Shown: one piece after another, positions 27,853-36,155 of the stretch
Layout: the number at the start of each line of letters is the position of its first letter
How positions within the stretch are numbered: the stretch's first letter is position 1
NCBI GenBank assembly: GCA_947500505.1
Contig: CANMSL010000009.1
Location: 62,001-126,000 of the forward strand
Direction of reading: 5' to 3'
From: an uncultured Aquimarina sp.
GTDB lineage: Bacteria > Bacteroidota > Bacteroidia > Flavobacteriales > Flavobacteriaceae
Length of the DNA: 64,000 bases
Notes under the pieces: generated by a model
What the model was told of the DNA's origin: nothing
The model's input: only the letters and a program-made list of their open reading frames with translations
Databases searched by the model: none
Made by a program: the position numbers and the translations under genes

Positions 27853-28766
27853 GATTTTACTCTGAATTTTAGTTTAACAATTTGTCCCTGTGATCTTTTA
27901 GATTCAATAATTTCAATATTTCTCAAACTCTTTGTTGGAGTTGTTAATTTGTTAATGAACTGATTCTTAGAATATATTTCAATGCCTAATCCCGATGGCA
28001 ATACCTGAAAAATAGTTGCGTCATCTGCGATCATTCTGTTTAACTCATTTTTTCTATTTTTCCAATCTTCGAGTTTCCCATTAGCATAATAATGAAGCAT
28101 CAATGCATAATCATCAGTACTTACTTGTATATTTTCATTGGCAATAGCTGAAACAGTTCTAAAGATGGTGTCTGTTTTATGGTATGGAGATTTGATTACA
28201 AAATGAATATAGTCGTCTTTTGTACTCCATTTAAAACACCCTAAACTATCACTTTTTATATAAAAAGGAGATTGCTTATCATTTAGGACTATAATATCAA
28301 TAGGAGTTTTACGAATAGGTTCATTTCTATCCTTGTCAATAAAACAAAAGGTAAAGGTATGATTCTTTGGTACTAAAAAATAAGCAGAGGTAATAAAAAC
28401 AATACTAATTAAGAAAACAAAAACCCATTTAGAAGTTAAGTGATTTTTTGTATTTGTTTTTTTTCGAGGGTTACTGGTTTTAAAATCTATCCAGTTTTTA
28501 TGACCGCAGTATTGGGATAATATGTTTAATATATCTACACGAGGTAGTTTTTCGGTATTGTTCTTAAAATAACTATAAAATGATTTCTCACTGATACTTC
28601 CTTTTACCCGATTTCGTAAGTCCTCCTGAAATAATATAATATCCTGACCCTTCCATTGCGAAATATCCTCGCTAGAAGCAATATTTTCTTTTAAAAACTG
28701 TCTAGAAACCGCTTTTTTTAGTAATGAGAATGCTATGTGTTCTTCGTTTTTGATAGTTATATTTAT
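27849..28766 (-). CDS. Membrane-anchored protein with Flavobacteria-type N-terminal domain; start unclear
   Basis: I followed this frame from the coupled overlap at 27849 upstream without meeting a stop until 28812-28814. About 305 residues follow the proposed start. The N-terminal part (EDISQWKGQDIILFQEDLRN, LPRVDILNILSQYCGHKNWID) is a soluble domain that I have seen repeatedly in Flavobacteriaceae proteins. Around 28375-28430 comes one hydrophobic segment, then an extracytoplasmic tail that carries part of the 27849-28103 sequence. The frame has no ATG, GTG or TTG near its N-terminus; the only candidates are rare ATA codons at 28766 and 28760. Either a non-AUG start is used or the start was lost. 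Confidence 0.6.
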   Translation of the reverse strand: MNITIKNEEHIAFSLLKKAVSRQFLKENIASSEDISQWKGQDIILFQEDLRNRVKGSISEKSFYSYFKNNTEKLPRVDILNILSQYCGHKNWIDFKTSNPRKKTNTKNHLTSKWVFVFLISIVFITSAYFLVPKNHTFTFCFIDKDRNEPIRKTPIDIIVLNDKQSPFYIKSDSLGCFKWSTKDDYIHFVIKSPYHKTDTIFRTVSAIANENIQVSTDDYALMLHYYANGKLEDWKNRKNELNRMIADDATIFQVLPSGLGIEIYSKNQFINKLTTPTKSLRNIEIIESKRSQGQIVKLKFRVKS

Positions 28767-28787
28767 TTGAACTTCAGTTAATTGATA

Positions 28788-28828
28788 TTTGTAAAATGAT
28801 TTACAAAGGTTTTACAAAGGTTGTACAA
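28788..28828. promoter_or_regulatory. Operator-like array of TTTACAAA sites
   Basis: TTTGTAAA (28788-28795) is an inverted copy of TTTACAAA (28800-28807); a second direct copy is at 28811-28818 and a palindromic TTGTACAA at 28821-28828. Copies repeat about every 11 bases, one helical turn, between two divergent genes. It looks like a regulator binding site. The regulator is unknown. Confidence 0.45.
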
Positions 28829-28849
28829 GAGTACTGATGAATTTGATTC

Positions 28850-28857
28850 TATGTTTG
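28850..28857 (+). promoter_or_regulatory. Putative -7 box of the VWA lipoprotein gene
   Basis: TATGTTTG matches TAnnTTTG and lies 31 bases before the ATG at 28889, immediately downstream of the TTTACAAA array. A TTG at 28821-28823 is inside that array. Confidence 0.45.
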
Positions 28858-28888
28858 TTTTCAGTTGAACAAGGTAAAAACAATAACT

Positions 28889-30481
28889 ATGAAAACAAAG
28901 GCCATCAAAACAAAGACCATCAAAAAAATCGGATTAATACTTCTAGGATTCTTCTTCCTAATAATAACTTCGTGCAATCAATATGCCAAACGAAGTTACT
29001 CGACACAAGAGAGTATTATACTTGAAGAAAGAATAGATATTAATCAGGATTTTGAAATTCCCAAAGAAAAGGATGAAAATACTGAAGCGTATACAGAAAT
29101 CCTGGAAAACTCTTTTAAAAGAGTAAATCTTGCTCCACTATCAACATTTTCTATAGATGTGGATAAGGCTTCCTACAGTAATATTCGTAGGATGATAAAT
29201 AGTGGTCAGAAAATCCCGGAAGATGCAGTGAAAATTGAAGAAATGATCAACTATTTTAAGTATGATTATCAACAACCAAAAGATCAACACCCTTTTGCGA
29301 TTCATACAGAATTGGGATCAACACCTTGGAACAAAGAAACGCAATTAATAAAAATAGGGATAAAAGGCAAAGAAATACCTGCCGAAAGTTTTCCCGCCTC
29401 TAACTTGGTTTTTTTAATTGATGTTTCAGGATCTATGAGTGATATCAATAAGCTACCACTGCTGAAAAAAGCCTTCAAACTTTTGGTGTCACAATTACGA
29501 GCTAAGGATAAAGTATCTATTGTAGTTTATGCAGGTGCCGCAGGTGTGGTGTTGAAACCAACTAGTGGAAAAAAGAAAGAAAAGATAATGGAAGCATTAG
29601 ATGAACTTGATGCGGGAGGCTCTACCGCAGGTGGCGAGGGAATTAGGCTTGCCTATAAAATCGCTGAAGAGCATTTCATTAAAAACGGTAACAATAGAGT
29701 GATCTTGGCAACCGATGGTGATTTTAATGTGGGAATTAGTAGTGATGCAGGAATGAAGAAATTAATTGAAGAAAAGAGGGAGTCAGGTGTCTTCTTAACC
29801 TGTCTGGGATTCGGAATGGGCAACTACAAAGATAGTAAACTGGAGACACTAGCTGACACGGGTAATGGTAATCATGCTTATATCGATACGATGCAAGAAG
29901 CACAAAGAGTGTTAGGTACAGAGTTTGGAGGAACTTTATATACGATTGCGAAAGATGTAAAAATTCAGGTAGAGTTTAACCCCTCCAAAGTACAAGCATA
30001 TCGTTTGATCGGTTATGAAAATAGATTATTAAATGACGAGGATTTTATTGATGATACCAAAGATGCAGGAGAATTGGGCAGTGGGCACACCGTTACCGCG
30101 TTGTATGAAGTGATTCCTACAGGTGTCCAGAGTATATATCTCAAGGCGATATCTGATTTAAAATACTCTGATAAAACTACAAATAAAACATACGGAGATG
30201 AGCTATTTACTGTAAAATTCAGGTATAAAAAACCAAAGGAGGATCAAAGTATTGAGATGATTCATATACATAACATAGATGTCGAAAAACAAACCTCAGA
30301 TGACTTTCATTTTGCAGCTTCTGTAGCTTGGTATGGAATGAGATTAAGAAATTCAAAATATATTCAGCATCAAAATCTTGAAGATATTATCATTTTAGCA
30401 AAAAATAATAGAGGCAAAGATGAAAACGGATATCGAGCTGAGTTTGTAAGGTTAATGAATAGTTATAATGAACTGAAGTAA
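28889..30481 (+). CDS. VWA-domain lipoprotein (YfbK-like)
   Basis: A 530-residue protein with SPII signal ending LIITSC. Residues about 85-140 form the YfbK N-terminal domain (TFSIDVDKASYSNIRRMI), followed by a von Willebrand factor A domain with the MIDAS motif FLIDVSGSMSD and the later DGDFNVG; the C-terminal YfbK domain ends YRAEFVRLMNSY. The metal-binding residues are intact, so it probably binds a protein ligand at the cell envelope. ATG 28889 is chosen over an upstream TTG because it begins the signal peptide. Function of YfbK-like proteins is not established. Confidence 0.9.
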   Translation: MKTKAIKTKTIKKIGLILLGFFFLIITSCNQYAKRSYSTQESIILEERIDINQDFEIPKEKDENTEAYTEILENSFKRVNLAPLSTFSIDVDKASYSNIRRMINSGQKIPEDAVKIEEMINYFKYDYQQPKDQHPFAIHTELGSTPWNKETQLIKIGIKGKEIPAESFPASNLVFLIDVSGSMSDINKLPLLKKAFKLLVSQLRAKDKVSIVVYAGAAGVVLKPTSGKKKEKIMEALDELDAGGSTAGGEGIRLAYKIAEEHFIKNGNNRVILATDGDFNVGISSDAGMKKLIEEKRESGVFLTCLGFGMGNYKDSKLETLADTGNGNHAYIDTMQEAQRVLGTEFGGTLYTIAKDVKIQVEFNPSKVQAYRLIGYENRLLNDEDFIDDTKDAGELGSGHTVTALYEVIPTGVQSIYLKAISDLKYSDKTTNKTYGDELFTVKFRYKKPKEDQSIEMIHIHNIDVEKQTSDDFHFAASVAWYGMRLRNSKYIQHQNLEDIIILAKNNRGKDENGYRAEFVRLMNSYNELK

Positions 30482-30504
30482 TATTTCAATACTAATTCAT
30501 TGTA

Positions 30505-30527
30505 AAGCGCATCAAATCGATGCGCTT
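30505..30527 (+). terminator. Terminator of the VWA gene
   Basis: AAGCGCATC (30505-30513) pairs with GATGCGCTT (30519-30527) around five bases, then ATTTTTTG. It lies 24 bases after the stop. Confidence 0.8.
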
Positions 30528-30547
30528 ATTTTTTGTATTTTGCGGCA

Positions 30548-31144
30548 ATGAAGGAAATCCTGGCAAGATACATCCCGGAACGTGCTTTAGAACCAGCATT
30601 TGATCTAATTGTGAAATGTAATGTTCATCTCAAAATCGTTAATGAACGTGTTACCCGTCATGGTGATTATCGCAAAATGCCTGATGGCAGGCATCAGATA
30701 ACTGTAAATGCATCTCTGAATACCTATCGTTTTTTAATCACTTTAATCCACGAGATTGCTCACTTGGTAGCTTTCGAGAAATACGGTCGATATATTAAAC
30801 CACATGGGATAGAGTGGAAACGAACTTTTCAGCAGTTAATGCTGCCGTATATCAATCCGGATGTATTTCCGTCCAGATTATTGCCTGTGATCGCCAATCA
30901 TTTTAAAAATCCGAGAGCCAGTAGTGATACAGATACAAAGTTATCATTAGCATTAAAACAATATGACCCGGAGAATGATAAAAATTATATCTTTGAAGTG
31001 CCACTAGGAAGCAAATTTAGATTGTATAACGGAAAGATATTCCTAAGAGGAAATAAACGCGTTAAGCGCTATGAATGTATCGAAATTAGCACAGGCAGAG
31101 TATACCTATTTAACCCCAATGCTGAAGTCGAATTACTAAATTAA
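30548..31144 (+). CDS. SprT-like zinc metalloprotease-domain protein
   Basis: A 198-residue protein with the SprT zinc motif LIHEIAHLVAFEKYG followed by a third ligand in PHGIEWKRTF. A short zinc ribbon, as in bacterial SprT, is not complete: the C-terminal part has only one Cys (RYECIEIST). Members act near DNA or translation in eukaryotes but the bacterial role is open. ATG 30548 is used because the upstream start lies in the terminator. It is followed after two bases by manC. Confidence 0.85.
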   Translation: MKEILARYIPERALEPAFDLIVKCNVHLKIVNERVTRHGDYRKMPDGRHQITVNASLNTYRFLITLIHEIAHLVAFEKYGRYIKPHGIEWKRTFQQLMLPYINPDVFPSRLLPVIANHFKNPRASSDTDTKLSLALKQYDPENDKNYIFEVPLGSKFRLYNGKIFLRGNKRVKRYECIEISTGRVYLFNPNAEVELLN

Positions 31145-31146
31145 TT

Positions 31147-32223
31147 ATGAATAAAAATAATTATGCGATTTTGATGGCTGGAGGAGTAGGATCCCGATTT
31201 TGGCCTGTTAGTACTACAGAATTCCCAAAGCAATTCCATGATATGTTAGGAACCGGAGAGACCCTAATCCAACGAACGTTTAATAGGTTATCTAAAGTTA
31301 TCCCTATAGAAAACATATTTATACTGACCAATGAGCGATATAATGATCTTGTTCTTCAGCAATTACCTGAAGCTAAACAGCGACAGGTGGTTACAGAACC
31401 AGCAATGCGCAATACAGCTCCCTGTATATTATATGCTTCTTTAAAAATTCAGAAGGAAAACCCGGATGCCGTTATGGTAGTTGCACCAAGTGATCACTGG
31501 ATTGAAGACGAGACCGCATTTATTGAAAATTTAAAGCAATGTTTTGACGCTTGCTCAGAAAAAGATATACTGATGACATTAGGTATAGAACCTACTTTTC
31601 CAAATACTGGATATGGATATATACAATATGAGAAAGAGTCTAATTCTATTAAAAAAGTAGCTCAGTTTACAGAAAAACCAGACTATAAAACTGCGAAACA
31701 ATTCTTACACCAAAGAAACTATCTTTGGAATGCGGGAATTTTTATTTGGAGCGTAAAAAGTATCGTAGATGCTTTTGCTAAATTCCAAAAACAAATGACC
31801 GTCTTGTTTGAAAACGGTCTGCCAGTCTACAATACGGAAAAAGAAAATGATTTTATAGCTAAAAATTATTCTTTGGCAGAAAATATATCTATAGATTATG
31901 CTATTTTAGAGAACGCAGAAAATGTATATGTGCTTCCCGCTACTTTTGATTGGAACGATTTAGGAACCTGGGGGTCATTATACGATAAACTTGATAAAAC
32001 GAATGACAAGAACGCGGTTGTAAATGCCAGAGTACTGGCGGAAGATGCATCAGGTAACATGATTAGAACTTCTGGAGATAAAATTGTAGTGGTGGATGGA
32101 CTGGAAGATTACATCATAGTAGATAAAGAAGATGTGCTGTTGATCTATCCTAAAAAGAAAGAACAGGATATCAAACAAGTACTTAAAAAAGTAAAAGACG
32201 CTTACGGAGAAAAATACGGATAA
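31147..32223 (+). CDS. manC: Mannose-1-phosphate guanylyltransferase
   Basis: Makes GDP-mannose from mannose 1-phosphate and GTP for surface polysaccharide or glycoprotein. The 358-residue length fits the single-domain form without a fused isomerase. Motifs: LMAGGVGSRFWPVS (nucleotide loop), TEFPKQFHDMLG, VVAPSDHWIED, FTEKPDYKTA (substrate Lys), WNAGIFIWSV and TFDWNDLGTWGSL. It is tightly packed after the SprT-like gene and five bases before the DUF389 gene, so the three are probably co-transcribed, although their products are unrelated. Confidence 0.95.
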   Translation: MNKNNYAILMAGGVGSRFWPVSTTEFPKQFHDMLGTGETLIQRTFNRLSKVIPIENIFILTNERYNDLVLQQLPEAKQRQVVTEPAMRNTAPCILYASLKIQKENPDAVMVVAPSDHWIEDETAFIENLKQCFDACSEKDILMTLGIEPTFPNTGYGYIQYEKESNSIKKVAQFTEKPDYKTAKQFLHQRNYLWNAGIFIWSVKSIVDAFAKFQKQMTVLFENGLPVYNTEKENDFIAKNYSLAENISIDYAILENAENVYVLPATFDWNDLGTWGSLYDKLDKTNDKNAVVNARVLAEDASGNMIRTSGDKIVVVDGLEDYIIVDKEDVLLIYPKKKEQDIKQVLKKVKDAYGEKYG

Positions 32224-32228
32224 AACGA

Positions 32229-33677
32229 ATGGAAGAAAACACAAATCAACCAATCAACTCAGATCACGAAGAAATGAAAGAATCTGTAAAAAGAGATGCC
32301 ATAGGTCTTTTTGCAAGTATCAAAAAATTTCTTTCAGGATTATTAGATATACGATCTGATACGGATAAAGATCAGACAATAGAGGATGTTAAAAACGATA
32401 TACCTTTTAAAGGGCACAATGCGTGGATCTTGATATTTTCAATATTTGTGGCATCTATAGGACTGAACGTAAGTTCTACTGCAGTTGTGATTGGAGCGAT
32501 GTTAATTTCTCCTTTAATGGGACCAATTGTTGGAGTTGGTCTTTCTATTGCCATTAATGATATAGATACGCTAAAACGATCCTTTGTTAATCTGGGAGTA
32601 ATGGTTGGATTAAGTGTGCTGACAGCAACTCTTTATTTTGCAGTATCTCCTCTAACAGAACTTACACCGGAATTAGAATCCAGAACGGCTCCAACAATTC
32701 TGGATGTATTTGTAGCCATTTCTGGTGGATTGGCTTTGATTATAGCCAAATCTAAAAAAGGGACTATGCCTAATGCGATAGCGGGAGTTGCTATTGCTAC
32801 CGCCCTAATGCCTCCTTTATGTACTGTGGGATATGGCATCGCAGAATTAAGAGGTGATATTGCAATAGGTGCTATGTACCTTTTTAGTATCAACGCGATC
32901 TTTATAGCATTGTCTACTTTTATTGTAGCAAAGTTATTGCGTTTTCCGATGTTGCGTTATGCTAATTCTGCTAAAAGAAGACTTATTGCAAGAGCTGCTT
33001 CTGCCTTAGCTATTGTTATGATGATCCCTGCAATTTGGACTTTTTATACAACTCTGAATGAGAGCAATGCAAAACGTGATTATAAGAATTTTTTAGCTAA
33101 CGAAATTGATCTAAATACCAGTCTGTTTTTACGCAAACCGTTTTTTGAATATGAGGATAAATCAATTAGGTTGTATTTTGATGGAGAAATCACGGAGGCA
33201 ACGATAAGTGATTTGCAAAATGAACTTAAAAACTATGAGAGTATTAAAGATTTTACCCTTAAAATTAGTGGTAATAAAGCCAGAGGACTTGAGCAAATCT
33301 CTAGAGCTAATGATCGCTACATTATAGAACTCGACCGTTTACAGACTGAGAATAACCAATTACTAGATCAGGTAGAAGATTTAAAAATACAGCTTACACT
33401 TTTAGAAACTCAACTAGCTGATGCACAGAAAACAGTTCAGGTAGAAGTTTTACCCTATAATACTATAGCTAAAGATGCTAAAATTCGTTTTCCGGATTTG
33501 TCTGAACTAGGATACGGAGAAGTACTACAATCTAATTTCCTGAAAGTGGATACTGTGAAAGTCATTTTTCCTCAATGGAAGTTTCAGGTATCGGATAGTC
33601 TTAATGATGTAAGAAATAAAAATCTACGTGAGTGGATTACCCGCGAATTAAAAGCTGATACACTGTTAGTCAGGTGA
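32229..33677 (+). CDS. DUF389 (TIGR00341) membrane protein
   Basis: A 482-residue integral membrane protein. The DUF389 domain covers about residues 65-275 with several hydrophobic helices and the family stretches GAMLISPLMGPIVGVGL, SGGLALIIAKSKKG and ATALMPPLCTVGYG. It is followed by an extended, partly coiled soluble region of about 200 residues (ENNQLLDQVEDLKIQLTLLE). The function of DUF389 is unknown; a role in transport is only inferred. The gene lies within the manC unit and before the Tim44-like gene. Confidence 0.88.
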   Translation: MEENTNQPINSDHEEMKESVKRDAIGLFASIKKFLSGLLDIRSDTDKDQTIEDVKNDIPFKGHNAWILIFSIFVASIGLNVSSTAVVIGAMLISPLMGPIVGVGLSIAINDIDTLKRSFVNLGVMVGLSVLTATLYFAVSPLTELTPELESRTAPTILDVFVAISGGLALIIAKSKKGTMPNAIAGVAIATALMPPLCTVGYGIAELRGDIAIGAMYLFSINAIFIALSTFIVAKLLRFPMLRYANSAKRRLIARAASALAIVMMIPAIWTFYTTLNESNAKRDYKNFLANEIDLNTSLFLRKPFFEYEDKSIRLYFDGEITEATISDLQNELKNYESIKDFTLKISGNKARGLEQISRANDRYIIELDRLQTENNQLLDQVEDLKIQLTLLETQLADAQKTVQVEVLPYNTIAKDAKIRFPDLSELGYGEVLQSNFLKVDTVKVIFPQWKFQVSDSLNDVRNKNLREWITRELKADTLLVR

Positions 33678-33699
33678 TATATTAATAAGTTATTGAATA

Positions 33700-34416
33700 A
33701 TGAAAAATTTAAGAGTTGTATTCTTCCTAGTTTTTGTTTGTGTTTTGTTCTTTGTAGATCCTATATATGCCGGACCTGGAGGTGCAATAGCAAAAGGTTT
33801 ATTTAAAACCTGGTGGGGAAAAATTTTGATGTTATCGGTAGTTGTTATTTTACTGCCGTTCATTATTTACATAAAGTCTGTCGAGTTTTTAAAAGTAAAA
33901 AAGACCAAAAAACAACTTTTCCAAATTGGTTTGGATAATAAAGACTTTTCCTGGTTAAATCTGGAAAAGAATTTTACCAACATTGTCACGCGCGTGTACC
34001 TTGCTTGGAGTAATGAAGATATGAGTGAGGTTAGATCGTATGTAAATCATTGGTATTGGCAAAATCAGCAGTCAGCTCATTTAGATAGATGGAAAGCTAA
34101 CAATTTAAAGAACATATGTAACCTTCAAAAGATTAAAAAGATCAGACCGTTATATTTAGAGTTAACTAGAAATAGTAACTATGACGGGTCTAAAATCGTA
34201 ATTAGTATTTCGGCTAGTATAGAAGATTATTTGATTAATAAAGAAACCCAGAAGGTAATAGAAGGAAAGAAAGGTTTTCAGGATGAAAATCATATTTGGG
34301 TAATGGAATATTCTGAAGGTACATGGTTGCTAGATGATATTAAAGATAGTAGTTATAGCCTGGCCTTTGCGAAGCAGGAAAACTTGATTCCCGAAAATAT
34401 TTTAATTGCAAAATAG
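33700..34416 (+). CDS. Tim44-like-domain membrane protein
   Basis: A 238-residue protein with a signal-like N-terminus (LVFVCVLFFVDPIYAGPGG), a second hydrophobic segment at about residues 41-60, and a soluble C-terminal domain whose pattern (FTNIVTRVYLAWSNEDMSEVRSYV, ILIAK end) resembles the Tim44-like fold. The GPGG after the first segment is common in such bacterial proteins. The domain assignment comes from pattern resemblance, not from an alignment. Adjacent to DUF389, function unknown. Confidence 0.6.
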   Translation: MKNLRVVFFLVFVCVLFFVDPIYAGPGGAIAKGLFKTWWGKILMLSVVVILLPFIIYIKSVEFLKVKKTKKQLFQIGLDNKDFSWLNLEKNFTNIVTRVYLAWSNEDMSEVRSYVNHWYWQNQQSAHLDRWKANNLKNICNLQKIKKIRPLYLELTRNSNYDGSKIVISISASIEDYLINKETQKVIEGKKGFQDENHIWVMEYSEGTWLLDDIKDSSYSLAFAKQENLIPENILIAK

Positions 34417-34539
34417 CCTTTAAAGAAGTTCAGTTTTTTGTTATAGATTATAGAGTTAAGAATTTTGAAGGATTATAGTTTATGTGGTATAGAAAAAACT
34501 GTGATGAATCAGTTGTAAAATTGATTTAAGCATTCTTAA

Positions 34540-35304
34540 TTATAATCCTTTCAGCTGTGCATCTCTTACCTTTTTAAATAGGTTAGAAGAATATACAAAA
34601 TCAGTAACCGCTTGGTTGTCCGTTTTGAAGATTTGAGTTTTATCTCCTTCCCATTCTAGATTTCCAAATCGTAGGAAAATAATTTTTTCTCCGATTTCCA
34701 TTACCGAATTCATATCATGAGTGTTGATAATGGTGGTAATATGGTTTTCTTCAGTAATTTCTTTGATAAGGTTATCTATTACGATGGCTGTTTTTGGATC
34801 CAGACCAGAATTGGGCTCGTCGCAAAATAGATATTTAGGTCTGGTAACAATGGCTCTTGCTATTGCTACACGTTTTTGCATTCCACCACTAATTTCTGAT
34901 GGTAATTTGTCGTTTGCATTTTCCAGATTTACACGATTCAAAACTTCATGTACACGATCAAGCATTTCATTTTTCTTTTGTCTCGTAAACATGCGAAGAG
35001 GAAACATTACATTTTCTTCTACCGTCATAGAATCAAATAACGCACTCCCCTGAAATACCATCCCCATTTGTTCTCTTAAATCTCTTTGCTGCTCTTCATC
35101 TAGATCAGAATAAGTGGCTCCATCATAACTGATACTTCCTTTTTCCGGGGTAAACAATCCAAGCATGCATTTAAGGAATACTGTTTTTCCACTTCCACTG
35201 GTACCAATGATCAAATTAGTCTTTCCTCTCTCAAAGGTAGTAGTAATCCCTTTTAAGATTTCTTCTCCATTAAATGCTTTATGTATATTCTTTACTTCTA
35301 TCAT
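34540..35304 (-). CDS. MlaF-like phospholipid transport ATPase
   Basis: A 254-residue ABC ATPase. Walker A is GTSGSGKTVFLKC, the signature is ISGGMQKRVAIARA (the ISGGM form typical of MlaF/MCE-linked ATPases), and Walker B is YLFCDEPNSGLD. It powers phospholipid transport between the outer and inner membranes together with the MlaE permease, whose gene overlaps it by four bases upstream. MCE-domain (MlaD) and other partners are not encoded here and must lie elsewhere. Confidence 0.92.
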   Translation of the reverse strand: MIEVKNIHKAFNGEEILKGITTTFERGKTNLIIGTSGSGKTVFLKCMLGLFTPEKGSISYDGATYSDLDEEQQRDLREQMGMVFQGSALFDSMTVEENVMFPLRMFTRQKKNEMLDRVHEVLNRVNLENANDKLPSEISGGMQKRVAIARAIVTRPKYLFCDEPNSGLDPKTAIVIDNLIKEITEENHITTIINTHDMNSVMEIGEKIIFLRFGNLEWEGDKTQIFKTDNQAVTDFVYSSNLFKKVRDAQLKGL

Positions 35305-36041
35305 TGGCTTAATAATAATTGTGTTAATACATAATTGGCTATTATAATAACTACCGTAGTCCAGACAAAGGCAGAGGTACTAGCTTTACCAACCTCTAGT
35401 GCTCCCCCTTTCATGTAATATCCGTGAAATGATGGTATTGTTGCTAGTAAAAATGCATAAAGAAAGGTTTTGATAAAGGCATACACCAGATGAAATGGTA
35501 TAAAATCTTCTTGTAAACCGGTTATAAATTCACTGCTGGAAACAAACCCACCATACACACCAGCGATATACCCGCCAAAAATCCCTACAAACATTGCTAT
35601 AGCGATTACAAACGGATACATGAGCATCGCTACAATTTTAGGAAAAACCAGATAGTTTAATGAATTTATTCCCATTACTTCTAATGCATCGATCTGCTCT
35701 GTTACTCGCATAGTTCCTATACTAGAGGTAATAAAAGAACCAACCTTACCCGCCATGATTACAGAAATGAAAGTAGGGGCAAATTCCAATATTACAGATT
35801 GTCTGGAAGCAAACGCAATCAACTGTTTGGGTATTAATGGGTTATTTAGGTTCAAGGCAGTCTGTATTGCAACCACCGCCCCTATGAAGAAGGCTAAAAA
35901 TACGGTGATACCTAAAGAACCTAAGATCAGATCATCAATTTCTTTGATAATTAGGCTTCGGATAACGGAGGTCTTTGTCATTCGACTAAAAACTCCTTTT
36001 AGCATTAAAAAATAACGACCAATATCGTCCAGATAAAACAT
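35301..36041 (-). CDS. MlaE-like ABC permease
   Basis: A 246-residue inner-membrane permease of the MlaE/YrbE family with about five hydrophobic segments. Family stretches include FIGAVVAIQTALNL, FITSSIGTMRVTEQIDALEVMGIN and FLYAFLLATIPSFHGYYM. It is coupled to the downstream ATPase gene by an ATGA overlap. The pair faces the PafA gene across a divergent promoter region. Confidence 0.93.
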   Translation of the reverse strand: MFYLDDIGRYFLMLKGVFSRMTKTSVIRSLIIKEIDDLILGSLGITVFLAFFIGAVVAIQTALNLNNPLIPKQLIAFASRQSVILEFAPTFISVIMAGKVGSFITSSIGTMRVTEQIDALEVMGINSLNYLVFPKIVAMLMYPFVIAIAMFVGIFGGYIAGVYGGFVSSSEFITGLQEDFIPFHLVYAFIKTFLYAFLLATIPSFHGYYMKGGALEVGKASTSAFVWTTVVIIIANYVLTQLLLSQ

Positions 36042-36110
36042 AAGTGCTGCTTTAGAAGGGCTAAAATAGAAAAAAAATTAGCGACAGGATATAACCTTCC
36101 ATTAAAGTTT

Positions 36111-36118
36111 TACATTTG
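36111..36118 (+). promoter_or_regulatory. Putative -7 box of the PafA-like gene
   Basis: TACATTTG matches TAnnTTTG and lies 37 bases before the ATG at 36156. No strong -33 element was seen. Confidence 0.5.
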
Positions 36119-36155
36119 CAGGAATAGTATTTTAGCTATATAAAATGAAATAGTA

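Noticed and set aside
35755..36015. Plus-strand 86-codon frame inside the MlaE-like gene
   Set aside because: Antisense shadow of a membrane protein with no coding features of its own.
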